A DNA stretch of 64,000 nucleotides from Nocardioides speluncae (lineage in GTDB: Bacteria; Actinomycetota; Actinomycetes; Propionibacteriales; Nocardioidaceae), in assembly GCF_003121585.1 (NCBI RefSeq), contig NZ_QEOO01000011.1, forward strand, positions 62,001-126,000. The letters are read 5' to 3'. Positions 27,073 to 32,800 of this stretch are shown piece by piece. The position numbers were made by a program, and so were the translations under genes. The notes beneath the pieces are model-generated. The model did not search any database, was not told the origin of the DNA, and saw only the letters and a list, made by a program, of their open reading frames with translations. How positions within the stretch are numbered: the first letter of the stretch is position 1; each line of letters opens with the position of its first letter.

Positions 27073-27146
27073 AGGGGCTGTGGCGCAACTGGGAGCGCAT
27101 CCGTCTCCAACACGGAAGGTTGCAGGTTCGAGACCTGCCGCCCCTG
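27073..27146 (+). tRNA. tRNA-Trp (CCA)
   Basis: Anticodon stem TCCGT/ACGGA with loop CTCCAAC gives anticodon CCA. T arm GCAGG-TTCGAGA-CCTGC. The acceptor has six pairs plus one mismatch; discriminator G. First tRNA of the array; no encoded 3' CCA. Confidence 0.9.
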
Positions 27147-27351
27147 CTGGACAACAACTTCATCGTGGAAGGTCCCACGGGCACCGGACCCGCGGACTGG
27201 TCGAGAGACCAGCCAGCACAGCGGCACCGGGCTAACGCATCACGCGGCCGTGGGGCAACCTCTCCCGACCCACACCCAGCGATGGGAGTGGGGGCGAACT
27301 CAACAGTGGACAGCAAGGCCGACGCGAGGAGCCACCTCGCCTCGGCACAAC
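27147..27351. other. Unassigned spacer within the tRNA array
   Basis: A 205-bp gap has no coding signal I trust and no complete cloverleaf. It contains a perfect small hairpin, CTGGTC-GAGA-GACCAG (about 27198-27213), and several GC-rich inverted pairs. It may be a decayed tRNA stretch or a structured RNA. Confidence 0.4.
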
Positions 27352-27433
27352 GCGTCGGTCGCATAGCGGCTATTGCAGCGGGTTGTAGCCCCGCCGCCTT
27401 CGGGCATCGCAGGTTCGAGTCCTGCCCGGCGCA
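27352..27433 (+). tRNA. tRNA-Tyr (GTA)
   Basis: Acceptor GCGTCGG/CCGGCGC, anticodon stem GCGGG/CCCGC with loop TTGTAGC (anticodon GTA), a long variable arm as expected for bacterial Tyr, T arm GCAGG/CCTGC, discriminator A. Confidence 0.92.
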
Positions 27434-27453
27434 CCGCTCCCCCGTGGAGCCCA

Positions 27454-27538
27454 GGAAGAGCCAGCCGACTGGTGGCGGCACCTGTCTTGAAAACAGACTG
27501 CCCGCGAGGGCGTGTGGGTTCGACTCCCACCTCTTCCG
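27454..27538 (+). tRNA. tRNA-Ser (TGA)
   Basis: Perfect acceptor GGAAGAG/CTCTTCC. Anticodon loop CTTGAAA (anticodon TGA), long variable arm with a stem (CCCGCGAGGG region), T arm GTGGG/CCCAC, discriminator G as required for Ser. Confidence 0.92.
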
Positions 27539-27552
27539 CTGCGATTCACCTA

Positions 27553-27627
27553 GCTTCCGCAGAGCAGCCAGGAGTGCTCGCCTCGTTGTCAGCGAGGGGA
27601 CCGCCGGTTCGAGTCTGGCCGGAAGCG
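27553..27627 (+). tRNA. tRNA-Asp (GTC)
   Basis: Perfect acceptor GCTTCCG/CGGAAGC, D stem GAGC/GCTC, anticodon stem CCTCG/CGAGG with loop TTGTCAG (GTC), T arm GCCGG/CTGGC, discriminator G. Last tRNA before the HNH gene. Confidence 0.9.
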
Positions 27628-27640
27628 CGTACGCCGGACC

Positions 27641-28411
27641 TCATGACCTCCCGCGGTACTTGCGCGGTGGCTCAATGCCTCTAGAGCGGAGCCTCTTGCG
27701 CACGGCGTTGTCGGAGACACCGAGCATCGCTCCAACAGACCGGTATGACGTAGCACGCAAGAGATCCAGCAAAACTCGATCGTCCAGCCAAGATGTCTGG
27801 AACTGTTCGTTGATGCGGTCGATGTTCTCGCGGTGGACCAAGGCGACACACTCCTCGCAGTAGTTGCGGCGCTCGATGATCGGGCCTCCGCAGCGCCGAC
27901 AATCCTTGGTCTTGGGCAGTGCCATCCGGCGGGCCAGACTTGCGGCTCTTCGCGATGCGATCGTCTTCTGGCCGTGGCAGTTGGGACAAAGGAACTGGAG
28001 GTTCTCCAGCCGGTTGTCCAGGCGGTCATCGTTGATGTGATCGACGTGCAGCACGATCTCTTGCCCGAGCCAGTCGGTGAGTCCGCAGGTCGCGCACTTC
28101 TCGGGCACACCAGCCTCGACGAGGCATCGCGCGAGTGTCTTTCGGGCGACGCGAGCGCTCTTCGGCGGCAGCGCGACGAGTACGTCGGCGGCCGGACGCT
28201 TCACAACCGCGCCGCCGCGTCCGGAGACGGCGAATGGCATGAAGTGCGACGTGTCCAGCCCGAGCCCCTCGATTCGTCGTTTGAGGAGTCGGTGCGAGTC
28301 CCCGCTGATCGACATGCCGATCCGGCGAAGCACACCGTGAAATGAATGTGACTCAGCCACCAGGCCCTCCAGGGTCGTGTCTGAGATGTGCTTGGCGATC
28401 ATTGCAGCCAC
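27641..28411 (-). CDS. HNH endonuclease with C-terminal zinc ribbon and HTH
   Basis: A protein of about 256 residues, opposite in strand to the tRNAs that surround it. The central HNH module reads CATCGLTDW ... LHVDHINDDRLDNRLENLQFLCPNCHGQ with two CxxC zinc knuckles. It is followed by another zinc ribbon (CRRCGGPIIERRNYCEEC) and a helix-turn-helix near the end (RSVGAMLGVSDNAVRKRL). This is the layout of phage-type HNH homing or nicking enzymes. Start is uncertain: GTG at 28411 has AAAGAGG nine to ten bases upstream; ATG at 28402 and GTG at 28420 are alternatives. Its place inside a tRNA array suggests it helped build or move the array. Confidence 0.88.
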   Translation of the reverse strand: MAAMIAKHISDTTLEGLVAESHSFHGVLRRIGMSISGDSHRLLKRRIEGLGLDTSHFMPFAVSGRGGAVVKRPAADVLVALPPKSARVARKTLARCLVEAGVPEKCATCGLTDWLGQEIVLHVDHINDDRLDNRLENLQFLCPNCHGQKTIASRRAASLARRMALPKTKDCRRCGGPIIERRNYCEECVALVHRENIDRINEQFQTSWLDDRVLLDLLRATSYRSVGAMLGVSDNAVRKRLRSRGIEPPRKYRGRS

Positions 28412-28486
28412 GATACCCACACCTCTTTTGCGAATTCGATTGTGAGCAACGAGTCGCAGTTTCTATCTCAGACCACGCCTCACCAT

Positions 28487-28558
28487 GCCCCCATCGTCTA
28501 GCGGTCAGGACACGACGTTCTCAGCGTCGAGGCCGGAGTTCGACTCTCCGTGGGGGTG
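28487..28558 (+). tRNA. tRNA-Glu (CTC)
   Basis: Acceptor GCCCCCA/TGGGGGT (G-T first pair), anticodon stem CGACG/CGTCG with loop TTCTCAG (CTC), T arm GGAG-type ending CTCC, discriminator G. Confidence 0.9.
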
Positions 28559-28567
28559 CAAAGAAGT

Positions 28568-28654
28568 GCTCTCGTGGCGGAACTGGCAGACGCCCCGGAT
28601 TCAAGGCCCGGTGTCCCGAGGGACGTGTGGGTTCGACTCCCACCGAGAGCACCA
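28568..28654 (+). tRNA. tRNA-Leu (CAA)
   Basis: Acceptor GCTCTCG/CGAGAGC, loop TTCAAGG (CAA), long variable arm with stem, T arm GTGGG/CCCAC, discriminator A and an encoded CCA. One mismatched pair (A-C) closes the anticodon loop. Confidence 0.9.
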
Positions 28655-28655
28655 G

Positions 28656-28739
28656 GCTCACCTGCCGGAACAAGTAGACGGGCCGCGTTGAGGGCGCGGT
28701 GCCCTTCGGGACGTGAGGGTTCGATTCCCCCGGTGAGCA
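28656..28739 (+). tRNA. tRNA-Leu (GAG)
   Basis: Acceptor GCTCACC/GGTGAGC, anticodon stem CCGCG/CGCGG with loop TTGAGGG (GAG), long variable arm, discriminator A. It starts one base after the previous tRNA's CCA. Confidence 0.9.
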
Positions 28740-28749
28740 CTCAACATTT

Positions 28750-28821
28750 GGGGACGTGGCCGAACGGTAAGGCACCTGCTTTGCATGCAGACGACTGCGG
28801 GTTCGACTCCCGCCCTCTCCA
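28750..28821 (+). tRNA. tRNA-Ala (TGC)
   Basis: Loop TTTGCAT (TGC) on stem CCTGC/GCAGA (outer pair open), T arm GCGGG/CCCGC. Acceptor GGGGACG/CCTCTCC has one mismatch; the second and third pairs are G-C and G-U, so the G3-U70 Ala identity pair is present. Discriminator A. Confidence 0.88.
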
Positions 28822-28850
28822 CCGGCCGGCACGGCGGCTAACCCGTGCAC

Positions 28851-28923
28851 GCGGATGATGCGCATGTGGACGCGCGCCTGCGCGCCGGGCAGGAGGTAGC
28901 TGGTTCGAGGCCGGCCATCCGCT
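28851..28923 (+). tRNA. tRNA-Gly-like (GCC) with C at position 33
   Basis: A full 73-nt cloverleaf: acceptor GCGGATG/CATCCGC, D stem GCGC/GCGC with GG in the loop, anticodon stem CCTGC/GCAGG, loop GCGCCGG, T arm GCTGG/CCGGC. Positions 34-36 are GCC, and G1-C72, C2-G71 and U73 fit glycine identity. Position 33, almost always U, is C. Confidence 0.7.
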
Positions 28924-28939
28924 CGCAGTTGATGGACAA

Positions 28940-29016
28940 GCCCACCTAGCCCAATTGGTAGAGGCGCCGGCCTCAGGTGCCGGAGGTTCAGGGTTCGACT
29001 CCCTGGGTGGGTACCA
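28940..29016 (+). tRNA. tRNA with Leu anticodon (CAG) on a short-variable-loop body
   Basis: Acceptor GCCCACC/GGTGGGT, stem CCGGC/GCCGG, loop CTCAGGT (CAG), T arm CAGGG/CCCTG, discriminator A, encoded CCA. The variable loop is only five bases (AGGTT), whereas bacterial tRNA-Leu has a long variable arm. The amino acid charged is therefore uncertain. Confidence 0.75.
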
Positions 29017-29017
29017 A

Positions 29018-29090
29018 ACGGATATCGCGTAAGGGTCAGCGCCCCTGCTTTGGGGAGCAGGTAGGCGAGGTTCGAGTCCTCGTATCCGGA
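29018..29090 (+). tRNA. tRNA-Pro with an eight-base anticodon loop
   Basis: Stem CCTGC/GCAGG encloses TTTGGGGA, eight bases. The usual bacterial tRNA-Pro(TGG) loop on the same stem is TTTGGGA, so one extra G follows the anticodon. T arm CGAGG/CCTCG; acceptor six pairs plus an A-G mismatch at the end; discriminator A. Insertion at this point is what turns enteric tRNA-Pro into +1 frameshift suppressors (sufA6, sufB2). Confidence 0.8.
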
Positions 29091-29103
29091 CTGCAAAAAC
29101 AGA

Positions 29104-29178
29104 CGACCAGAGGCCCAGTCCGGTTTGGGCACCTCGCTGATAACGAGGGAGTCGAAGGTTCAAATCCTTCCTGGTCGA
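29104..29178 (+). tRNA. tRNA-Ile (GAT)
   Basis: Acceptor CGACCAG/CTGGTCG, stem CCTCG/CGAGG with loop CTGATAA (GAT), T arm GAAGG/CCTTC, discriminator A. Confidence 0.92.
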
Positions 29179-29179
29179 C

Positions 29180-29256
29180 CGACCCGTGGGCGTAATCAGG
29201 CAGCGCTCCTGTCTTACAAACAGGTGGTCCAGGTTCGAATCCTGGCGGGTCGACCA
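29180..29256 (+). tRNA. tRNA-Val (TAC)
   Basis: Acceptor CGACCCG/CGGGTCG, stem CCTGT/ACAGG with loop CTTACAA (TAC), T arm CCAGG/CCTGG, discriminator A and encoded CCA. Only one base separates it from tRNA-Ile. Confidence 0.92.
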
Positions 29257-29257
29257 A

Positions 29258-29329
29258 GGGACTGAAGCGTTGCAGGCGGCGCAGCCGGTTGAAGCCCGGC
29301 AGGGCGAGGTTCGACTCCTCGCGGTCCCA
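29258..29329 (+). tRNA. tRNA-Phe (GAA)
   Basis: Acceptor GGGACTG/CGGTCCC, stem GCCGG/CCGGC with loop TTGAAGC (GAA), T arm CGAGG/CCTCG, discriminator A. Confidence 0.9.
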
Positions 29330-29350
29330 CAGCTCCCTCGTGGAGCGCAA

Positions 29351-29422
29351 TGCTCGATAGCTCAGTAGGCAGAGCGCCCGGTTGTTACCCGGAGGGCCCA
29401 GGTTCGAGTCCTGGTCGAGCAG
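29351..29422 (+). tRNA. tRNA-Asn (GTT)
   Basis: Acceptor TGCTCGA/TCGAGCA, stem CCCGG with loop TTGTTAC (GTT), T arm CCAGG/CCTGG, discriminator G. Confidence 0.9.
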
Positions 29423-29447
29423 CTGTTCGCGATCACCACGCGACCGA

Positions 29448-29520
29448 TGCCAGGTGCGTTGACGGCTACGCGCCCAGATTCTGACTCTGGGGGACGGAGG
29501 TTCGAGCCCTTCCCTGGCAG
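29448..29520 (+). tRNA. tRNA-Gln (CTG)
   Basis: Acceptor TGCCAGG/CCTGGCA, stem CCAGA/TCTGG with loop TTCTGAC (CTG), T arm GGAGG/CCTTC (one G-T), discriminator G. Confidence 0.9.
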
Positions 29521-29521
29521 C

Positions 29522-29591
29522 TGCGGGTGTCAGGGACGCCATGGGTCTCATAAGCCCGTCGGCCCACGTTCGATTCGTGGCCCCGCAACCA
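29522..29591 (+). tRNA. tRNA-Met (CAT) with a very short D region
   Basis: Acceptor TGCGGGT/CCCCGCA (six pairs), stem TGGGT/GCCCG with loop CTCATAA (CAT), T arm CCACG/CGTGG, discriminator A, encoded CCA. Only 13 bases lie between the acceptor and anticodon stems, so a normal D arm cannot form. The paired 1-72 end argues against an initiator; Ile2 (lysidine) identity cannot be excluded. Confidence 0.72.
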
Positions 29592-29614
29592 AGGTCGCCG
29601 TACGGCGGCCGCAT

Positions 29615-29691
29615 GCACCGTTAGCTCAGTCGGTCAGAGCGGCGTCCTCTTAAGTCGATGGTCCTCGGTTCGAGTCCGAGACGGTGTACCA
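29615..29691 (+). tRNA. tRNA-Lys (CTT)
   Basis: Acceptor GCACCGT/ACGGTGT, loop CTCTTAA (CTT) on an imperfect stem (GCGTC/GTCGA with a T-T mismatch), T arm CTCGG/CCGAG, discriminator A, encoded CCA. Confidence 0.85.
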
Positions 29692-29696
29692 ATCTC

Positions 29697-29770
29697 GCCT
29701 TCGTGGCTCAACTGGAGAGAGCAGCGGGTTTCTACCCCGCCGGTTGCAGGTTCGAGTCCTGCCGAAGGCG
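29697..29770 (+). tRNA. tRNA-Arg (TCT)
   Basis: Acceptor GCCTTCG/CGAAGGC, stem GCGGG/CCCGC with loop TTTCTAC (TCT), T arm GCAGG/CCTGC, discriminator G. Confidence 0.92.
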
Positions 29771-29806
29771 CGCTTGTCGTCCGCATCCGACGTCACGGGT
29801 GCACTT

Positions 29807-29880
29807 GCCCTCGTAGCTCAACTGGACAGAGGTCCTGGTTGCGAACCAGGCGGTTGCGCGTTCGAGTCGCGCCGAGGGTG
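29807..29880 (+). tRNA. tRNA-Arg (GCG)
   Basis: Acceptor GCCCTCG/CGAGGGT, stem CCTGG/CCAGG with loop TTGCGAA, T arm GCGCG/CGCGC, discriminator G. G at position 34 is unusual: bacterial CGN-decoding tRNA-Arg normally has A34 (inosine). Confidence 0.88.
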
Positions 29881-29882
29881 CT

Positions 29883-29955
29883 GTGACCGTGGTGTAGCGG
29901 CTCTGCACGCCAGATTGTGGCTCTGGAGGTGGCGGTTCAACTCCGCCCGGTCACC
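29883..29955 (+). tRNA. tRNA-His (GTG)
   Basis: Acceptor GTGACCG/CGGTCAC, stem CCAGA/TCTGG with loop TTGTGGC (GTG), T arm GGCGG/CCGCC, discriminator C as required for His. The base at -1 is T, not the G usually encoded there. Confidence 0.9.
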
Positions 29956-29959
29956 CCAT

Positions 29960-30033
29960 GCCGGAGTACCTCAGCTGGCTAGAGGGGCCGCCTCGTAAGC
30001 GGATTGTCGTCGGTTCGACTCCGACCTTCGGCT
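29960..30033 (+). tRNA. tRNA-Thr (CGT)
   Basis: Acceptor GCCGGAG/CTTCGGC, loop CTCGTAA (CGT), T arm GTCGG/CCGAC, discriminator T. Confidence 0.9.
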
Positions 30034-30067
30034 CTGGTGCCACCAGAGCACCGCGCAGTACCGGCAT

Positions 30068-30140
30068 GCCTCCAGTCAGCGGACCTGCCACCGACCCTCC
30101 GAAGGTTGGTTGCCCGGTTCAACTCCGGGTGGGGGCTCCA
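30068..30140 (+). tRNA. tRNA-Arg (CCG)
   Basis: Acceptor GCCTCCA/TGGGGGC, stem CGACC/GGTTG with loop CTCCGAA (CCG), T arm CCCGG/CCGGG, discriminator T, encoded CCA. The D arm is short (three pairs). Confidence 0.82.
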
Positions 30141-30151
30141 GCTCAACCAAT

Positions 30152-30239
30152 GGAGAGGCCAGCCGACAGCCGGCGGCGGCGCTCGCTTGCTAGGCGAGTT
30201 GCCCTTCGGGGCGTGCGGGTTCGACCCCCGCCCTCTCCG
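30152..30239 (+). tRNA. tRNA-Ser (GCT)
   Basis: Perfect acceptor GGAGAGG/CCTCTCC, stem CTCGC/GCGAG with loop TTGCTAG (GCT), long variable arm (GCCC-TTCG-GGGC), T arm GCGGG/CCCGC, discriminator G. Confidence 0.93.
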
Positions 30240-30254
30240 CGCAGATGCACCAAG

Positions 30255-30329
30255 GATCCCTTGGCCGAGTGGTTCAGGCAGCGGACTGCAACTCCGCTTA
30301 CCCCGGTTCGAATCCGGGAGGGATTTCCA
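30255..30329 (+). tRNA. tRNA-Cys (GCA)
   Basis: Acceptor GATCCCT/AGGGATT, stem GCGGA/TCCGC with loop CTGCAAC (GCA), T arm CCCGG/CCGGG, discriminator T (the Cys identity base), encoded CCA. Last tRNA of the array. Confidence 0.92.
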
Positions 30330-30371
30330 GCTTGCTGTCCGCTGTTGAGTACGCCGCCAAGTAGGCCGCTG

Positions 30372-31130
30372 TCAGCCGCCGAAGGCGTGGGTGGCGGTGA
30401 CGCCGCCGTCGATCGCGATCTCCGCTCCAGTGACGTAACTGCTCTCGTCACTGGCGAGGTAGACATAGAGCGGCGCGACGTCGCTCGGCTCGCCGGTACG
30501 CCGCAGCGGCACCTTGGCGACGGCGACCGCGTCGAGCAGCTCACGGCCGCCGTGCGCCTGGGTCATCGGCGTGTCGATCATGCCGGGATGCACCGAGTTG
30601 ACCCGGATCCCACGCCTGCCCAGTTCCATCGCGGCGGCCTTGGTCATGCCACGGACGGCGAACTTCGTGCCGACGTACCCGGTGAGCGTGGCCATCCCGC
30701 CGAGCCCCTCGGTGGACGAGGTGTTGACGATGGAACCGCCACCGGCAGCCTTCATCGTCGGCACGACGGCGCGCATGCCGAGGAAGACGCCGCGCTGGTT
30801 GACCCGGTAGAGCAGGTCGTAATCATCGAGGCTCATCTTCACGATCTCGCCGAAGCGCAGCAGCCCGGCGTTGTTGACCAAGACGGTCACCGGCCCGAAC
30901 CGCTCGTTGACACCGTCAACGACAGCGGTCCAGGAGTCCTCGTCGCCGACATCGTGGTGCTGGAAGTACGCCGCATCGCCGAGCTCCTTGGCCAGCAGCT
31001 CGCCCGGCTCGTCGGCCACGTCGGCGATCACCACCTTCGCGCCCTCGGCCACGAACGCCCGGCAGATTGCCGCGCCCTGCCCCTGCGCGCCGCCGGTCAC
31101 GATGGCGACCTTGCCGTCCAGTCGGTTCAT
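30372..31130 (-). CDS. Short-chain dehydrogenase, hydroxysteroid-type
   Basis: This 252-residue classical SDR has cofactor motif TGGAQGQGAA, NNAG at about residue 86, catalytic Ser in NTSSTEG, and YVGTK (Y-x-x-x-K). It is closest in pattern to bacterial 3-alpha/20-beta-hydroxysteroid dehydrogenases (FabG3-like). ATG at 31130 has AAGGAA upstream. A longer frame adds VELVETTG, which is simply a translated intergenic repeat. It is last in the KstR-controlled FNR operon, so a steroid substrate is likely but not shown. Confidence 0.85.
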   Translation of the reverse strand: MNRLDGKVAIVTGGAQGQGAAICRAFVAEGAKVVIADVADEPGELLAKELGDAAYFQHHDVGDEDSWTAVVDGVNERFGPVTVLVNNAGLLRFGEIVKMSLDDYDLLYRVNQRGVFLGMRAVVPTMKAAGGGSIVNTSSTEGLGGMATLTGYVGTKFAVRGMTKAAAMELGRRGIRVNSVHPGMIDTPMTQAHGGRELLDAVAVAKVPLRRTGEPSDVAPLYVYLASDESSYVTGAEIAIDGGVTATHAFGG

Positions 31131-31150
31131 GTCGGTTCCTTCCATGCCTG

Positions 31151-31173
31151 TGGTCTCGACAAGCTCGACCAAC
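31151..31173. repeat. Dispersed repeat GGTCTCGACAAGCTCGACC
   Basis: A short self-complementary element with arms GGTC...GACC and CGA...TCG, of the kind frequent between actinobacterial genes. It lies in the 52-bp gap between the two SDR genes. Confidence 0.55.
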
Positions 31174-31182
31174 GAAGTGGGC

Positions 31183-32082
31183 TCACACGGTCAGCTTCAT
31201 CACGGAGTCGGCGGCGAAGCTCAGCCCCGGGTCGCGGTCGGCGAAGTAGCCGCCGAGCTGCTTGTCGAGGTCACCGGCCTCCCAGCGGTCCGCGCTGGCG
31301 TCGAACCGCTGCTCGACCACGGGTGCGGACAGCAGCGCCACCATCCCGCCGTACACCACGAACACCTGGCCGTTGATGCCGTCGGCCGCGGGTGAGGCGA
31401 GGTAGGCGACGAGCGGCGCGACGTGCTCCGGCGAGTACGGGTCGACGGTCTTGCCGGACTCGTCGGCTCCGAAGACCGCCTCGGTCATCGCGGTCCGGGC
31501 GCGCGGGCAGATCGCGTTCGCGCGGACGCCGAGCTTGGCCAGGCCGCGCGCGGTGGACAGGGTGAGCGCGGTGATCCCGGCCTTGGCGGCGGCGTAGTTG
31601 GCCTGGCCGGGCGAGCCGGTCAGGAACGCCTCGGACGCGGTGTTGACGACCCGGCCGTAGACCGGCGCGCCGGTCTCCTTGGATCGCGCGCGCCAGTGCG
31701 CTGCGGCGTTGCGGGACAGCAGGAAGTGGCCGCGCAGGTGCACCTTCAGCACCAGGTCCCACTCCTCGTCGCTGAGGTTGAACAGCATCCGGTCGCGGGT
31801 GATGCCGGCGTTGTTGACCACGATGTCGAGCGCGCCGTACTCGTCCAGCGCGGCCGCCACCAACGCGTCGGCGGTAGCCCGCTCCCCCACGTCGCCGGTC
31901 ACGACCACGGCCTCACCGCCGCGACCGCGGATCTCCTCGGCCGCCTCGTCGGCGGCACCCGGCAGATCGTTGAGTACGACGCGAGCGCCGGCCGCTGCCA
32001 GTGCGGTGGCCTCGGCTCGCCCCAGCCCGGCGCCGGCCCCGGTGACGACGGCGACCAGGCCGTCCAGCGACGTGCCGCTCAC
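31183..32082 (-). CDS. hsd4A: Hsd4A-like 3-hydroxyacyl-CoA dehydrogenase (SDR)
   Basis: This 299-residue SDR has TGAGAGLGRAEA at the N-terminus, NNAGITRD, catalytic Ser in NTASEAFL and YAAAK. Size and C-terminal extension agree with the Rv3502c/17-beta-HSD type 4 group that oxidises 3-hydroxyacyl-CoA esters of the sterol side chain. It overlaps the ferredoxin gene by four bases. The neighbourhood (ferredoxin, mce4 genes) parallels Rv3494c-Rv3503c of M. tuberculosis, which supports the assignment. Confidence 0.85.
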   Translation of the reverse strand: MSGTSLDGLVAVVTGAGAGLGRAEATALAAAGARVVLNDLPGAADEAAEEIRGRGGEAVVVTGDVGERATADALVAAALDEYGALDIVVNNAGITRDRMLFNLSDEEWDLVLKVHLRGHFLLSRNAAAHWRARSKETGAPVYGRVVNTASEAFLTGSPGQANYAAAKAGITALTLSTARGLAKLGVRANAICPRARTAMTEAVFGADESGKTVDPYSPEHVAPLVAYLASPAADGINGQVFVVYGGMVALLSAPVVEQRFDASADRWEAGDLDKQLGGYFADRDPGLSFAADSVMKLTV

Positions 32083-32282
32083 TCGGCCACGATCGAGATG
32101 GCGGACTTCGGGCAGGACGCGACCGCACGCTCGACCGCCTCGCGGTTCTCGTCGGTCACGTTCTCGTCGAGGATCTGCAGGAAGTCGTCGTCGTCGAGCT
32201 CGAACGTCTCTGGCGCCAGCGCCTCACACAAGGCGTTGGACTCGCACAGGTCGAAGTCGACTTTCACCTTCATGCCGGTCAT
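32079..32282 (-). CDS. fdxD: 3Fe-4S ferredoxin, FdxD-like
   Basis: This 67-residue acidic ferredoxin has ligands CESNALC (C-x5-C) and, near the end, SCPKSA (C-P). The missing central Cys indicates a 3Fe-4S cluster, as in ferredoxins serving P450s and Rieske oxygenases such as KshA or CYP125. It is similar in size and place to Rv3503c. It overlaps both neighbouring genes by four bases, so its dose is tied to Hsd4A and the PPOX protein. A reductase sits two genes upstream. Confidence 0.9.
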   Translation of the reverse strand: MTGMKVKVDFDLCESNALCEALAPETFELDDDDFLQILDENVTDENREAVERAVASCPKSAISIVAE

Positions 32283-32794
32283 GCCGTTGCCTCCTTCTCG
32301 TCGGCCTTGTCGTCGCCGCCACCGAAGGCGGCCAGCATCTTCGCGTGGTCCCAGGTGGCGACCTTGTCGGGTGTCACCAGCACGCCGACACGCTTGAGTG
32401 CCTGCTTCTGGACCATCGCCGTACCCATCTCGCCGAGCGCGGCCGGGTCATCGGCTCCGACCATCCGCATCGCCACGGCGGTGCCGAGGTCAAGCAGCTC
32501 GTCGTGGTCGCGGATCAGCTCGGCCGTGCCGGAGATCGACACGCCTCGCAGCTCGAAGTAGTCGGTGCCGTCCTCGACCAGGCAGCTGATCCGAGGATCG
32601 CGCTCGAGGTTGCGGATCTTCTGGGACTTGCCGTAGGTCCAGAACGCGATCTTGCCGTCCCGCATCACGTAGAAGAGCGTGGACAGGTGGGGTGAGCCGT
32701 CGGGGTTGACCGTCGCCGCCTGCACCTTGATCAGGCTCTCCAGGAAGTCGGCTACCTCGGCCTCGGTCATCTTGACCGCGTCTCGCTGGCTCAT
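32279..32794 (-). CDS. PPOX-fold (F420/FMN-dependent) oxidoreductase
   Basis: This 171-residue split-barrel flavoprotein-type oxidoreductase has VQAATVNPDGSPHLSTLFYVM, then KSQKIRNLERDPRISCLVEDG, typical of PPOX-class F420-dependent proteins. The charged Ala/Glu/Asp C-terminus is extra. It lies six bases after the FNR gene and overlaps fdxD. F420 versus FMN use and the substrate are unknown; a reduction in steroid breakdown is inferred from the operon only. Confidence 0.82.
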   Translation of the reverse strand: MSQRDAVKMTEAEVADFLESLIKVQAATVNPDGSPHLSTLFYVMRDGKIAFWTYGKSQKIRNLERDPRISCLVEDGTDYFELRGVSISGTAELIRDHDELLDLGTAVAMRMVGADDPAALGEMGTAMVQKQALKRVGVLVTPDKVATWDHAKMLAAFGGGDDKADEKEATA

Positions 32795-32800
32795 CCGCGT

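Noticed and set aside
29018..29090. Six-base anticodon loop with six-pair stem (CCTGCT/AGCAGG)
   Set aside because: It is possible on paper, but comparison with ordinary tRNA-Pro (CCTGC-TTTGGGA-GCAGG) shows the simple one-base insertion instead.
28521..29614. Protein-coding frames across the tRNA array
   Set aside because: Open frames on both strands arise from repeated tRNA sequence (GFDSR / RRVEP-type peptides from T arms) and have no homology pattern.
31131..31172. N-terminal extension VELVETTGMEGTD on the SDR
   Set aside because: It is a translated intergenic repeat; ATG at 31130 has a ribosome site and starts the conserved Rossmann fold.
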